Of a stretch of 64,000 nt of DNA, positions 1 to 11,533 are shown one piece after another. Position 1 is the first letter of the stretch. Each line of letters begins with the position of its first letter. The stretch is from contig NC_081414.1 of the NCBI RefSeq assembly GCF_030272615.1, forward strand, positions 912,642,648 through 912,706,647, read 5' to 3'. A program made the position numbers and the translations under genes. The DNA is from Cryptomeria japonica (Eukaryota > Streptophyta > Pinopsida > Cupressales > Cupressaceae). The notes under the pieces were generated by a model that was not told the DNA's origin, ran no database searches, and saw only the letters and a program-made list of their open reading frames with translations.

Positions 1-826
1 GTGTATTTCATTTTCAGCAGACACCAACAATTCATTCTTCCAATCATAATAATGCAAGGCAAATGTATTGTTGTTATAATGAATACCAGAATCACAACTA
101 TCACACTGGGCATCAAAGTCTTCTAGACTGTCACAAATCACCCGTGACTCTTCTTTATCACCCTAAAAATGAACTGTGAATCTAGATCAACAAGGCCACT
201 ATGTCTATGCTCAAGATCAGTAACATGCATTGATAAATCAGTCATGTCATCAACACCATCAATGCCATCTTTCATGTAAACATTGTTCTTTAAAACCAAT
301 ACAATATTAGGATCAAAAGTACATTCATCCCATGTGGGATCCTCTTCAAACTTAGTTTCTTTTACACTTGGATCCCAAATGTTAAAAGGCTGATTAATTT
401 GTTTAGTTAAAAAGTGCTCACCATAGCTCCAAGTATCATCCAACTTAGATCTTGAATCTTCTCTTGGTTTCCACACATTGCTATTCTCACCAAGAGAAAT
501 GCTAGAACTGAGTGATGTTCCATCTTCCCACTCAAAAACTGGATTGTCATATGTCTTCTCTATACCCATCTCAAACAATGGGTTATCATTGGAAACCACA
601 AACTGATTTTCCAACCTGCTATGATGAATACCAAAATTAGAATCTTTGTCATACCTTTCAGCAGTGACTCCATGGCTGCCCCAAGTCTCATGTACCTCCT
701 CTTCAAAGCTTGTCTCATCATCATTTTTAGCTAATTGGTGAACATCATCATACTCAACAAATCCCAAACTATGGTTTGACTCCTTGCTAGGATGAGGTGA
801 AGGCAATGAAACAACGCTAGACTCAA
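1..826 (-). pseudogene. Element L1 internal ORF, distal part, frameshifted, leaves window
   Basis: This stretch continues the internal coding region of L1 beyond the TAA at 827-829. An open stretch of about 222 codons (806-138) is rich in acidic, Asp, Glu and Ser residues, and a further open stretch in another frame runs from about 150 to the window edge. The readable protein passes through three frames, so at least two indels separate the pieces. I see no gag, protease, RT or integrase motif. The place next to the primer-binding site is where gag normally starts, so L1 looks non-autonomous here, although more of it lies outside the window. Function is not recognised. Confidence 0.45.
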
Positions 827-1261
827 TTAGAGGGCAACCAAAAGATTCACACCTCTTTGTGGCTGATCTATCATAGCTAGTTCTATAGTACCTTCTTTAA
901 TCTTCATCTTCTCTTCCTCTAGAAGCACATGAGTGCATTCAACACTGTCACTAGCTCCATAAGAATCATTAAGGAACTCATCATGCACAACCTCAACTAC
1001 TGATTTTTCTTCTTGAATGACAACCTCATCAACAGTAGGTGCATGCATTGCCAAAGAGTCTTCATGAAGCACTGTCTCAAAGTTATGTGTCAAAGCAACA
1101 ACTCCATCATTTGTCTTTGTGTTAAAGATATTATTTTCAGACTCTTCCTTATGTTTGGATTTTGCAAACACTTTTACCAACCCCCTTCTAATATCTGGAT
1201 CCTTTATCAAATTAATCAATCCTTGCATTAACTCACACATAGACTTATCTATGGTAGACAT
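827..1261 (-). CDS. Element L1 first ORF, unrecognised acidic protein
   Basis: The ORF starts about 100 bp inside the primer-binding site of L1. I chose the Met at 1261 (MSTIDKSMCELMQGLINLIK) because the longer open frame to 1465 runs through the PBS and LTR end. It encodes 144 residues: a helical start with basic patches (VFAKSKHK), then an acidic tail, ending at TAA 827-829. No known domain is recognised and there is no CCHC knuckle or gag signature. The next open stretch, at 806, is in another frame, so the natural product was probably longer and is now frameshifted. The position mirrors the 911-aa ORF of N1, which has the same type of LTR ends and primer site, but I see no clear sequence similarity. 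Confidence 0.45.
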   Translation of the reverse strand: MSTIDKSMCELMQGLINLIKDPDIRRGLVKVFAKSKHKEESENNIFNTKTNDGVVALTHNFETVLHEDSLAMHAPTVDEVVIQEEKSVVEVVHDEFLNDSYGASDSVECTHVLLEEEKMKIKEGTIELAMIDQPQRGVNLLVAL

Positions 1262-1362
1262 TCTTCCAAACTCTGATATGCAACCAAAAAACCATGACCC
1301 AACAAGATGGTAGGGAGAACTTGTGCTCTGATCAACTGAACACACAGGCTGGTAGGAAAACC

Positions 1363-1376
1363 AGCTCTGATACCAC
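1363..1376 (-). promoter_or_regulatory. Primer-binding site of L1 (initiator Met tRNA type)
   Basis: On the minus strand this reads GTGGTATCAGAGCT directly inside the LTR end. TGGTATCAGAGC is the standard plant LTR-retrotransposon PBS, complementary to the 3' end of initiator tRNA-Met. It fixes the element orientation (minus) and shows that the LTR beginning at 1377 is the 5' LTR. Confidence 0.9.
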
Positions 1377-3364
1377 TGAAATATCCCCCTTGATTTTTTT
1401 TCAATTTTTTCCCAATTACAATCAACACAAACACCCGTTAGAGTAAGGAAATGAAAATCAAACACTACTGAAAGTAACCCTTCTACTTTCTGATCACCAA
1501 GAGCCTAGTGTGGGAAGGTGAGAGCATACGGTGCTAAGGGGATTGATAGCTCAATGATCAACTGGAAATCACAATTCAAATTACAATACTGGACGGCAGG
1601 CCAGCCCCTTCCGCTTATCCAGTGGGTGATAAATTTTTTCATAGTAGTTTGGCGGTGCAACCAGCCAATTACAAGATTACAAGGAACTGAAAGTAGCAAC
1701 AATCACTCGACCACTTATCCAGTGGGAGGACTGAAAATGAAATTGCAATCTACTCAACCGCTTATTTAGCAAGAGGACAATAGTACAATAAAATAAGAAA
1801 GGCGGCAAGCCAGCCTCTTCCACTTATTCAGTGGGTAATAAGTTACAATCTAGAAAAAAATAGCTATTAGTACTACTAATCAGCTTTACAATATATAGCA
1901 TGAGATTTCAGAGAAAGAACAACACGGTCCATCACTACAAATGATGATATAAGCACTCCCAAAACCAACACAGACCAACCACACCAAAAACACACTCCAC
2001 ACTACAATTTTCAGAATCTGATATGCAAACAGCTCGCTGGCAAAACGCATACCAGCAACTACAAAACACAAAATTACTCACAACTTTGCCCACACTCAAC
2101 AAAATGACCCCCAAATAGATGCAAATGAAAGATATGAGATAGGCGATTAAGCTAGAACCAACAAATTGCATCAAACACCCCCAAATGAATTTTTGCATGC
2201 ATCCCAAGACAACCCAACATAGTGCGGCTAAGGCAGAAATTCAACTTGCATTATGTAATGTCCCCATTTTTGGAAGAGAATTGATTAACTAATTTAATTA
2301 GTTAAGTTGTCCAAATAATTATTATTTTTCATAGATAGCTTGATTAATTATTTTAATTAATAATATTAAGTTAATTATTTATAAAGTTATCAAATAAATT
2401 AAAAATTAAAAGATGACTTTATATTTAATTAATTTAATAAAGTGACTAATTAAATATTATTTCATAAAGTCACTTCTAGAAGCTTCTGGATGTTGGGGTA
2501 AAAAAGTATTGAAGGAGATCAAGATGAAGCTTCAAAGCAGATATGGATTATGGATTTGATGAACTGACTGATGCTTTGCATTAGTTGAATCTCTAAGGAC
2601 ACAAACCTTCAATAGATTGACAGAAGGGATGGACGAAACCCTAATTCTTCTTGGGAGTTGATTCGTGACGGAGTCTACATTAACACCAAATTTGTTAAGT
2701 CTTCTTTCAAAGACAAATTTGCAGAAAGAAGATATTCCTTGGTTGAGGTTCATGGTCTGAAACAATGTAATATCCCTTGGCTAATCTGACCCTGTTTTGC
2801 TTATTTGAACACCAAGGAATATTGTCAAACATTTGGCATACAATGTTTGAAGCCACTGTAGTGAATTCTTTCTTTGTCTTCTTTGGGTTTGTAGGCTGCA
2901 AATGAAGTTATGGAAAGCTTCTAACAATGCAAAGTTGTTATAGAAATGATATACTAGCTGTTTTAGACCTTTCCACACATATGTAATGACTGAAATTAAC
3001 TAGTACAGCTAGTTGACATTAAGACAAACACTTGTCATGCATCCCAAAGTACACCTACAGCCATTAGGCATTTAAGCAAACAATTGGCATGAAAGCTAAA
3101 TGGCTGATCAATATTGAATGTGGAATATGCAAATTATATCTCCATTAAACATATGCAACCTCCAAATATTTCATGATATAATCATAATAGAAAATGATGC
3201 AATGAAGTAATGATTTTCTAATACAATGACCATAGATAGAAAACCTGGTATTTCAATGGCTGCCTTGATATATTGGTTTGATTCTCCTCATATGCAAATC
3301 CCTTGTCACATATATATAGCTGTTCAACCTCTCTAAATCCCCTTCTATAGAACTCCAACTACTG

Positions 3365-3500
3365 TAGCGCACTGTTCATGTGCACTGTTCATGGCACTGT
3401 AGCGCACTATTCACGGCACTGTTCATGCGCACTGTTCATGGCACTGTAGCGCACTGTTCACGGCACTGTTCACGCGCACTGTTCATGCGCACTGTAGCAG
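3365..3500. repeat. Minisatellite in N1 3' LTR
   Basis: Tandem and interleaved copies of a 12-bp word like GCACTGTTCATG alternating with CACTGTAGC units. The same array recurs at about 7702-7837 in the other LTR. Several short open frames across it (repeating HCSRHCS-like peptides) are artefacts of the repeat. Confidence 0.8.
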
Positions 3501-4129
3501 CAAGAACAAACTTGCAATCTGCTCTTAAAACCTTGAATAATTTGTTGCCAAATAAGGATGAGTCACAACCAACTATAAATGTTCTTCAACAATAAACTTC
3601 AAACCCTTGTAGAAAACTTCACCAATTTGCACAAATGAAAGAACTAAAGTATTCTTTCCCACAACTACAATAATTCAGGTGTTATTTCACACCTTCAAAA
3701 TTGCTATCAATAGGAAGTTTTCGTTTCCTATGATCAAAGAAGAAAATTGCGAAAGCCCTAGGCTCCACAATAAAAATCAATCAAAATACTATTCATCAAC
3801 TGGATGCCGAGAATGAACTCCTGCCTTTCCTTTTATTCTTTCCTTAAGAGAGCTCAAACACCTTCCTGGCCAATGTGGGATAAAAGATTTATTCCCACAT
3901 TAAATTATTCACTTAACGCACTTTATTATATTAAAGTGACTTTATTATTATAAAGTTACTTTAGAACTTTATAATAATATTAAAATATTAAATAAATCAC
4001 TTAAGTCACTTAAACTTTAATATCTCTTGATGTACTTGTCTGATTGCTAAGTCGTCTGAGCCAGGAGTCGACTCTCCCCGTTCTCCATGTGATTGGATGC
4101 CTGCCTAAAAATAGAAACCCTGAATAGTG

Positions 4130-4149
4130 ACTTACTATAAATAGTAAGT
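4130..4149. promoter_or_regulatory. Palindrome with CTA(A/T)4TAG core in N1 LTR
   Basis: ACTTACTATAAATAGTAAGT has eight-base inverted arms. A second CTAAAAATAG core lies at 4105-4114. Both are repeated in the other LTR (8467-8486 and about 8442). The core fits the MEF2/N10-type CArG box bound by some MADS-domain proteins. The site lies about 180-200 bp inside the 5' end of the LTR. Confidence 0.5.
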
Positions 4150-4325
4150 ATGTGGAACTGAGTCAAAAAACCTGTGCAAAGGCCAAAACCTGAATCCAGC
4201 TGAAGAGTAATGTCTCTAATCACCAAGTAACTGCCACACGAGGCCCTCTATCAATAATTATTAGCCTACAAGGGTCAAATGATAGGCTAATTCTTACAAA
4301 CTCTGATGCTCGCAAAATGGGGACA

Positions 4326-7061
4326 TTACAGTCCGCCCTCCCTGAAATTGCTTGTCCCCAAGCAATCTCCACTGCAAAGAAACTCCAATCCTCGGGAGGC
4401 CCAAAAGGAGAATTGTGAAATGTCCCACACATCCTTAACCGACTCCTGTAGCACCAACATAAACATAGTTGCACACAATATCCCTGGATCCCAAACCCGG
4501 AATGGAAGTCTGCCAAGCCTAATACCCTTTGACTTCCTCTGCGCTACTCTGATCTCAACTTCACCATGCCAGAAGTGGTGAAGCAAACCAATGGGACCCA
4601 TCCAATACACTGTGCCAAACCTGTCGCCTCCTGGATCCCAAAACAACTGAACCCCACATCCATTCGCCATATAGAGATTAAAATATCTGGAAGCGTCTAT
4701 AACACAATATCTCTCTACAGCTCTCGGTAAACTCCCATGGATGTGATAACTAACCAAACCATCATGCCCACTGACACCATAGTCATCCTGTAACCATGTA
4801 CCCATAAGAAAACTTTGTGACATAGAAGTAGCAAACCCTGTTGGATACATATCAGCATGATGTATAACTGACAGCTGTCCCTGCAAGTAATCCCCCATAA
4901 ACTGCTGAGTCGGGCGCTCGCAACTGCTAATCCCATCTTCTGAAGATGATGAATACCCATCCCACAAAGGATGGCATCTCGGAGCCAATCCACACGGATG
5001 CATCATCAAGTCCTCTGTGTGTGGATCAAAAGAAAAATGATGAGCACTCCTCACTGTGTAGTCGCGGTAAAATGCTCCAACCTCTGTCAATGGCTCATCA
5101 CTAACAACACTTGAATCGAGCAGCTGATCCCTTTGATTCTGAAAAACAACAAGCTGGCATCCAAAATCAGCTACATGGGATGAAGTGACAGATTTGCTTC
5201 CAGGAGATGGAAACAAATCAACATGGGAGCCATACTCCCAACTAGATGACACTCTGCAAATGCCCTGTGAGGACGGAGTAGCGTTGTGTACTACCACACA
5301 ACTCTCAAGAGAATCCACCATTGTGACACAAGAGCTACCAGTAAACTGTCCTGCATCAACTGTCACAGTACTGACCTCAGGAGAACTTGATGCAACTAGT
5401 GGTTCTCTACTGCTCTCAACCAAGGTACTCATCCCAGCTGAAACTTTTGTACCTATATCTGTGATAGATGTAACCACATCCTCACTACAACCAGTGGATA
5501 TAAAATCCTCATCAACTGCCTCTGTATATAACTGTACTATATCTACAGTTGGTGGAAATTGTGCCAAACTCAACTCCTCGGTAAGCTTCTCAATCTGTAA
5601 CTGTGACTCTTGAAGAGCCAACTCGGCACTCTGCCATGAGTCCATAGTCACCTCAAGCTCATGAGTGAGCTCATCGACCTGCTCCTCCTTTCCCTTCAAT
5701 GCATCATAACAAATGCAATCCCACTCGAGAAGAAAATCCCTATCCGCAAGTAATTTTAGGTAATTTTGTTTCATCATTCCAATTGCTTCTCGAAGTGCAT
5801 GCACCTCTGCAAGGGAAAAACCACTATCACCATGCTCATCTGTCAAAGGAGTACTCCAACCATAGGTAGCCAACATCTGACGAGCAACATCAAAATGCTC
5901 AATGGTTGTGGCAATCATATTGTCATTCACTTTTAGTTGCCCAACCAAATGATGAGGATTCTGTAGCTTATGAACCCCATACAAGTTTTCCGGTTCACAA
6001 TATGCACTATGATATGAGGCTGATTCGTCATCACTCACTACATGATAAGCAGCATCATGTGTGCTTTCATCCATGCACACCTCAACATCTAAGGTACTGC
6101 TGCTTTGTACCTCAAAGGATGGCTCAACTGATAAGGTAGAAGTTGCTGGTATGACAGTATCTTCACACACCTCCACTCTCAAAGTAACTGCATGCCCATC
6201 CAAAGCACGATCTTGGGATTCCGTATCAACATATGAATCTTCTAGCTTGTTTTCCAAGGTCTGATCTGGAAAATCAGACTCACCATGACATGAATCCTCC
6301 ACATACAATGCATCATTAGTACCCAGTTTCTGAGTACTTTCATGTGACAATTCAATAGGATCATTTTGCACATGTGAAAACACTGCTGTCTCATGCTCAT
6401 GCAAAGTTTCATCATCGCTGTCATGAAAATCAGAAGTAGCCTCTATATTAGAAACTTCTTGAGTCACCTCTTGCAAGGATGATGTAGATAAATCATTACC
6501 CAAAGTTGTGCTAGTGTCATTTTGAATCAAATCAGCATGTCTATCAAATTCATCATATAAATTTCTGCATACTTCATAGGAATTTGAAGATACCAAATCA
6601 TTTTGATGAAGAGTTGTATCATCCTTATGTGTAGATTCTCTATCCATTTCATGTGTAAACAATTCATGAGCTATAGTGTGATATTTCTTCCTTGCAAACT
6701 CTGTCTTATGGCAAGGACTCGGGTGCAAATCCATGTAACTCATGAAAGGAAGTTCCTTCTTATTTTTTTGAGGAAGAGTGCTATACTCCTTAAACATGCT
6801 AATCACTTCTTCTTCTTTGTTTTGTGGTGTTCGACCTTTGCTGGTAGGAAGTGAATTGAATCTTTTAGGCAACCCAAACTTTGAAAGCGTTTGCTCTAAA
6901 CGCAACAACTCTCGGCTGAGCTTGTATTGTGATTGTTCAAGTTCTTTCCGTGCCTGTTTATCGCTGAACAATGTTGTCATGTAGCCCATTTTCACTACCC
7001 AACTGAAAATCAAATCAAAACTGATTTGTACAAGGATGATTTTCCCACCAATTGAATGCAA
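4326..7061 (-). CDS. N1 long ORF, unrecognised 911-aa protein
   Basis: This single uninterrupted ORF fills the interior of N1, starting about 30 bp after the PBS. The second plausible start is the Met of MGYMTTLFSDKQ, about 25 codons in. Residues 30-60 are a charged helix (KQARKELEQSQYKLSRELLRLEQ). Residues about 60-370 are acidic and low complexity, and a coiled coil follows at roughly 400-500. The C-terminal quarter is rich in aromatic residues, Gly and Cys. No gag zinc knuckle, DSG protease, YxDD RT or DDE motif is present. The reading frame runs through the polypurine tract and its TAA stop is made by the first bases of the LTR. An intact frame of this size in a young non-autonomous element suggests that the protein matters, but the function is unknown. 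Confidence 0.7.
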   Translation of the reverse strand: MHSIGGKIILVQISFDLIFSWVVKMGYMTTLFSDKQARKELEQSQYKLSRELLRLEQTLSKFGLPKRFNSLPTSKGRTPQNKEEEVISMFKEYSTLPQKNKKELPFMSYMDLHPSPCHKTEFARKKYHTIAHELFTHEMDRESTHKDDTTLHQNDLVSSNSYEVCRNLYDEFDRHADLIQNDTSTTLGNDLSTSSLQEVTQEVSNIEATSDFHDSDDETLHEHETAVFSHVQNDPIELSHESTQKLGTNDALYVEDSCHGESDFPDQTLENKLEDSYVDTESQDRALDGHAVTLRVEVCEDTVIPATSTLSVEPSFEVQSSSTLDVEVCMDESTHDAAYHVVSDDESASYHSAYCEPENLYGVHKLQNPHHLVGQLKVNDNMIATTIEHFDVARQMLATYGWSTPLTDEHGDSGFSLAEVHALREAIGMMKQNYLKLLADRDFLLEWDCICYDALKGKEEQVDELTHELEVTMDSWQSAELALQESQLQIEKLTEELSLAQFPPTVDIVQLYTEAVDEDFISTGCSEDVVTSITDIGTKVSAGMSTLVESSREPLVASSSPEVSTVTVDAGQFTGSSCVTMVDSLESCVVVHNATPSSQGICRVSSSWEYGSHVDLFPSPGSKSVTSSHVADFGCQLVVFQNQRDQLLDSSVVSDEPLTEVGAFYRDYTVRSAHHFSFDPHTEDLMMHPCGLAPRCHPLWDGYSSSSEDGISSCERPTQQFMGDYLQGQLSVIHHADMYPTGFATSMSQSFLMGTWLQDDYGVSGHDGLVSYHIHGSLPRAVERYCVIDASRYFNLYMANGCGVQLFWDPGGDRFGTVYWMGPIGLLHHFWHGEVEIRVAQRKSKGIRLGRLPFRVWDPGILCATMFMLVLQESVKDVWDISQFSFWASRGLEFLCSGDCLGTSNFREGGL
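4331..4346 (-). other. Polypurine tract of N1
   Basis: Reads CAGGGAGGGCGGAC on the minus strand directly before the 3' LTR start. It is the expected primer for plus-strand DNA synthesis and lies inside the last codons of the 911-aa ORF. Confidence 0.75.
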
Positions 7062-7089
7062 CCATCACCCAACAGGTTGGCAGGAAACC

Positions 7090-7102
7090 GCTCTGATACC
7101 AC
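7090..7102 (-). promoter_or_regulatory. Primer-binding site of N1
   Basis: Minus-strand GTGGTATCAGAGC abuts the 5' LTR end. It is the initiator tRNA-Met type, as in L1. Confidence 0.9.
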
Positions 7103-8667
7103 TGTAATATCCCTTGGCTAATCTGACCCTGTTTTGCTTATTTGAACACCAAGGAATATTGTCAAACATTTGGCATACAATGTTTGAAGCCGCTGTAGTG
7201 AATTCTTTCTTTGTCTTCTTTGGGTTTGTAGGCTGCAAATGAAGTTATGGAAAGCTTCTAACAATGCAAAGTTGTTATAGAAATGATATACTAGCTGTTT
7301 TAGACCTTTCCACACATATGTAATGACTGAAATTAACTAGTACAGCTAGTTGACATTAAGACAAACACTTGTCATGCATCCCAAAGTACACCTACAGCCA
7401 TTAGGCATTTAAGCAAACAATTGGCATGAAAGCTAAATGGTTGATCAATATTGAATGTGGAATATGCAAATTATATCTCCATTAAACATATGCAACCTCC
7501 AAATATTTCATGATATAATCATAATAGAAAATGATGCAATGAAGTAATGATTTTCTAATACAATGACCATAGATAGAAAACCTGGTATTTCAATGGCTAC
7601 CTTGATATATTGGTTTGATTCTCCTCATATGCAAATCCCTTGTCACATATATATAGCTGTTCAACCTCTCTAAATCCCCTTCTATAGATCTCCAACTACT
7701 GTAGCGCACTGTTCATGTGCACTGTTCACGGCACTGTAGCGCACTATTCACGGCACTGTTCATGCGCACTGTTCATGGCACTGTAGCGCACTGTTCACGG
7801 CACTGTTCACGCGCACTGTTCATGCGCACTGTAGCAGCAAGAACAAACTTGCAATCTGCTCTTAAAACCTTGAATAATTTGTTGCCAAATAAGGATGATT
7901 CACAACCAACTATAAATGTTCTTCAACAATAAACTTCAAACCCTTGTAGAAAACTTCACCAATTTGCACAAATGAAAGAACTGAAGTATTCTTTCCCACA
8001 ACTACAATAATTCAGGTGTTATTTCACACCTTCAAAATTGCTATCAATAGGAAGTTTTCGTTTCCTATGATCAAAGAAGAAAATTGCGAAAGCCCTAGGC
8101 TCCACAATAAAAATCAATCAAAATACTATTCATCAACTGGATGCCGAGAATGAACTCCTGCCTTTCCTTTTATTCTTTCCTTAAGAGAGCTCAAACACCT
8201 TCCTGGCCAATGTGGGATAAAAGATTTATTCCCACATTAAATTATTCACTTAACGCACTTTATTATATTAAAGTGACTTTATTATTATAAAGTTACTTTA
8301 GAACTTTATAATAATATTAAAATATTAAATAAATCACTTAAGTCACTTAAACTTTAATATCTCTTGATGTACTTGTCTGATTGCTAAGCCGTCTGAGCCA
8401 GGAGTCGACTCTCCCCGTTCTCCATGTGATTGGATGCCTGCCTAAAAATAGAAACCCTGAATAGTGACTTACTATAAATAGTAAGTATGTGGAACTAAGT
8501 CAAAAAACCTGTGCAAAGGCCAAAACCTGAATCCAGCTGAAGAGTAATGTCTCTAATCACCAAGTAACTGCCACACGAGGCCCTCTATCAATAATTATTA
8601 GCCTACGAGGGTCAAATGATAGGCTAATTCTTACAAACTCTGATGCTCGCAAAATGGGGACATTACA
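7103..8667 (-). repeat. 5' LTR of N1
   Basis: 1,565 bp, nearly identical to 2766-4330. It carries the same minisatellite (about 7702-7837) and CTATAAATAG palindrome (8467-8486). It is flanked by TSD AACAA at 8668-8672. Confidence 0.93.
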
Positions 8668-10940
8668 AACAAAATAGGTTTCATCTTCATATTCCACGAC
8701 TTTGCTACTATTACCTTGCTGTAGCATCATATCATTCATTGGGAGACAGTGATAGGCCTGAGGATTTTAGACAATTCATTAAGAAGCATTTGGAAGGGGA
8801 AATAAGTAGGATTTGATGGATCTGAAGTCAAACTGTGTCAGACCTTTCCTTCCCTCAATTTTGCTCCTAGCACTCATATGTGCATCGAACTTCAACATTG
8901 GAAGCAATTAGCATTAGTATCTATAGAGAATTTTGCTACTTCAAATGCTGATTTGGATCACCTCTTCCTGAGATCTTTTCTCAGTAGTTTTCAGACTGCT
9001 TACCAGTTAGAGTGATGCCACGATATTGCTCATAGCTCTCTTTTGTGCAGCGATTTCACTAATAGTTTGGATCGCTCATCTTGGGGAAAGCCCACGACAC
9101 CATTACATTCTTGAAGGGAGGGCATTTCAGATGTTATTTATTTATTAGAGAGTCGGCAGCAGTCAAAACAGTGTCAAAGAGGACCCACGATTGTGATCGT
9201 TATCCCCAATTCTTGCATCGATCCTGCCTCCAGTCTCGAGCACCCTTTTCCTAAGGGCAGTTCAATGAATTTTGGTGTCAAAAAAGGGCTTGTAGCAGCT
9301 GTCAATAATAGTCATTGTCTGAGAACTCCAAGATGCAGGGGCGATTTTGGGAAGGACATCTTTTGGGCTCAAGGAGGATTGCATCTTTATGATATTGCTT
9401 GCTTCTTCAGTATTCAGCATTGAGCGACAATATAAACAGGTTCATATTGTGAATTGTAATCAATTTCATTGCCAAGTCAGACATTAGTGTTGCTACTATA
9501 GATGGTCTAATATAGGCGGCTATGCATATATTGTAAACCAAAGAAACTTGGTAGTTTGTATTTAGAATGCATTCAATAAAATGTTCAGATTTGGAGTTAT
9601 ATGTTTGAGCATATGAGATGCATAACAATAGTTTGACAAAATGTCATTAGCTGTAATGATGATTGGCACTTGCTCTAGATATGTATTTCTTCATGTGGCC
9701 TAGCAAAATTACCTTTCAATTGAAGTCTTTGCATCAAAAAATGTTCAAATCCATGAAACAAACCACAAGCAACCTCTAGGAAGAAATCAGATTTTTAATA
9801 ACAAAAGGTCTAAGGGTTGTAAGACAACTGCTTGATGATATTCCTTGTGTCATATGAGCATATTTTCAGTCGTATAAGAACAAGGGATATTACACATTAT
9901 AAAAATGAAGACAAAAAGTTAAGTGCTAAAAACTTACAAGAATAATCGCCTAGAACAGAGGGAAAGAACGAGCAAATACCCAAAATGAGCAGCCACCCGG
10001 ACAAAGAGATATGAATGAAAATAAGCTACAGCCACACCAAAACCAGCAACCTGGAATACACACACAGCACTGTTGATGTGTATTTTGTACATGACCAAAC
10101 ACAGAATAAAATACCCAGAGGTATCTTATCCTCTCTTGAGTAAAGTTACCGAATGCTGAAGATATCGCAAAGAAGGATCAATCGGTGAAACTTCAAGGTT
10201 CTTTTATGTAGGTTCTCTACTTGTGGATAAGCACCAGTGGTCGTTGTGTTTACTGTTTTTTTCAAGGGGCCTTACGTACTTTCAAGGAAAGCTTGTTCAT
10301 GCAACTACTTTTCTAAAGAGGAAATAGGATTCTCCTAATACTAACAGATTTTCAAAAAAGATCAAAAGATAAAGGATTCAAGGAAGAGATACTTAAACTA
10401 ACCCTAAGAACTTAATGAGGACTGGTCTTGATAAGATTCTACCAGTTTCAGTATCGCCAAAGGATTACAACTCCACTAGAATTGGTGTGATCTTCTAAGG
10501 GGATTCAACGATTTTCAAATCACCAAGGAGATAGATACTATCAATGAGATACATATCAATACTTCTAATGATGATTGAACTCTTAATCAATCTCAAGGTT
10601 TCCAGTTGACCACACAAGGCGTTCTTACAATCAGTAAGGAGCTAGTGGTTTGGAATGTGAGTCTTATCAAAGATCAAGCACAACATTAGTCCTTCAAACT
10701 TAAAACTTAAATGCTATCTCTACTAAGAGTGATTCAAGAAAATAAACAAACATGAAAATAGCCACAAGGATTGCAATAAAACACCATAACTTCAATATTT
10801 TATTGATCTCATAGCCAAATAAAACAACAATTGTTCAAATTTCTCTCTTCACACCTTATTTCTCTGCTGCTGATATTAAACTTATTTCTCTCTAACTCTC
10901 TAACTTTTTTCTAACCCTTTAAAATGAAATGAGTGAGGGC

Positions 10941-10948
10941 TTATATAG
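10941..10948 (-). promoter_or_regulatory. Downstream TATA box of element A
   Basis: CTATATAAG on the minus strand, after the ORF remnant and about 70 bp after the imperfect telo-box at 11012-11029. It lies about 870 bp before the 3' end of the element. The same arrangement in D, E, F, C and H suggests the promoter of the element's genomic RNA. Confidence 0.55.
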
Positions 10949-11138
10949 CACTCTCAAATACAATGAATGGCCTGGATCAAAAGAAGATCAATGGCTGAGA
11001 TTCTGACACCTAAACCCTAATTAAGGTTTGTTACAAAAAAGTCCCCATTTAGATAAACATTATCAATCCATAGCCAATAAAAATTGGCACAAATAACGAG
11101 GAGACATAGACCAATAGGAATTAAGCAACCACATCATT

Positions 11139-11526
11139 TTATAACAACTTTTCATCTAGAACTTTGTTCCCCTTTCTATGCTCTTTTCTAGCATATTCAA
11201 TGAATCTAGACGTAATCTTCTCAATCTCAGCAATGGGAATCTCAGGAAGATTCTTCATTCGTTCTTCCAAGTGAAGGACTTGATCAAAAGCTGTGAGAAG
11301 GGTCGCTTCCCATCCAGGCTCAAGCTCTTTTGTTTTCTCGATCAGGAACATAGCAGCATGCATCCGATTTCGCTGCTCTTCGGTGACTGTGTTCTCTTTG
11401 CAAAAGATGATCTTGATCTTGTCTTCCAATTCCTGGATGTCTACATCCGTCTCGATCTCAATTCTTTTGATCCTCCTTAATGAGAGTCTGCTGGGTAGTG
11501 GATCCACCGGTCTTGGGGGTCGTCAT
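11139..11526 (-). pseudogene. Remnant of TGTTG-family ORF in element A
   Basis: The start codon at 11526-11524 gives 22 residues (MTTPKTGGSTTQQTLIKEDQ) matching the N terminus of the H protein, then a TGA. The following sequence, in a different frame, encodes the last 110 or so residues of the family protein (ETDVDIQELEDKIKI ... EKITSRFIEYARKEH). So an internal deletion of most of the gene joined the two ends out of frame. The last stretch is well preserved, ending GNKVLDEKLL as in H and E (GNKVLEERLL). It is non-functional as the full protein. Confidence 0.8.
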
Positions 11527-11533
11527 TTGATAC

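Larger units (their letters stand above)
2766..4330 (-). repeat. 3' LTR of N1
   Basis: 1,565 bp, ending in TGTAATATCCC on the plus strand and GGGGACATTACA at 4330. Same length as the copy at 7103-8667, with scattered substitutions, for example near 2864, 3100, 3259 and 4036. It contains a CTATAAATAG palindrome at 4130-4149 and a short tandem array at 3365-3500. Confidence 0.93.
2766..8667 (-). mobile_element. N1: complete non-autonomous LTR retrotransposon
   Basis: N1 is a full element of 5,902 bp with two 1,565-bp LTRs (7103-8667 is 5', 2766-4330 is 3' in element orientation), a tRNA-iMet PBS at 7090-7102, a purine-rich tract at 4331-4346 and a perfect 5-bp TSD AACAA (2761-2765, 8668-8672). 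By eye the LTRs differ at only about ten positions, so insertion was recent on the scale of this cluster. The interior holds one long ORF and no gag, protease, RT, RNase H or integrase. It must be mobilised by a partner element in trans. The termini match Tekay-like gypsy LTRs. Confidence 0.92.
2254..9894 (+). mobile_element. Solo LTR S1 (Tekay-like), interrupted by N1
   Basis: S1 begins TGTAATGTCCCC at 2254 and ends GGGATATTACA at 9894, with a perfect 5-bp TSD CATTA on both sides. Removing N1 with one TSD copy (2766-8672) leaves about 1.73 kb. There is no PBS, coding region or second LTR, so it is a solo LTR left by LTR-LTR recombination. Its first and last bases match those of N1 and L1, but the body differs, so it is a related subfamily in the opposite orientation. 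No gene is visible in 8673-9894; the short open frames there lack any domain. Confidence 0.85.

Noticed and set aside
5185-5613. 142-codon plus-strand frame
   Set aside because: Antisense shadow of the 911-aa ORF of N1.
9193-9423. 76-codon frame in solo LTR S1
   Set aside because: No domain or homology, and it lies inside non-coding LTR sequence.
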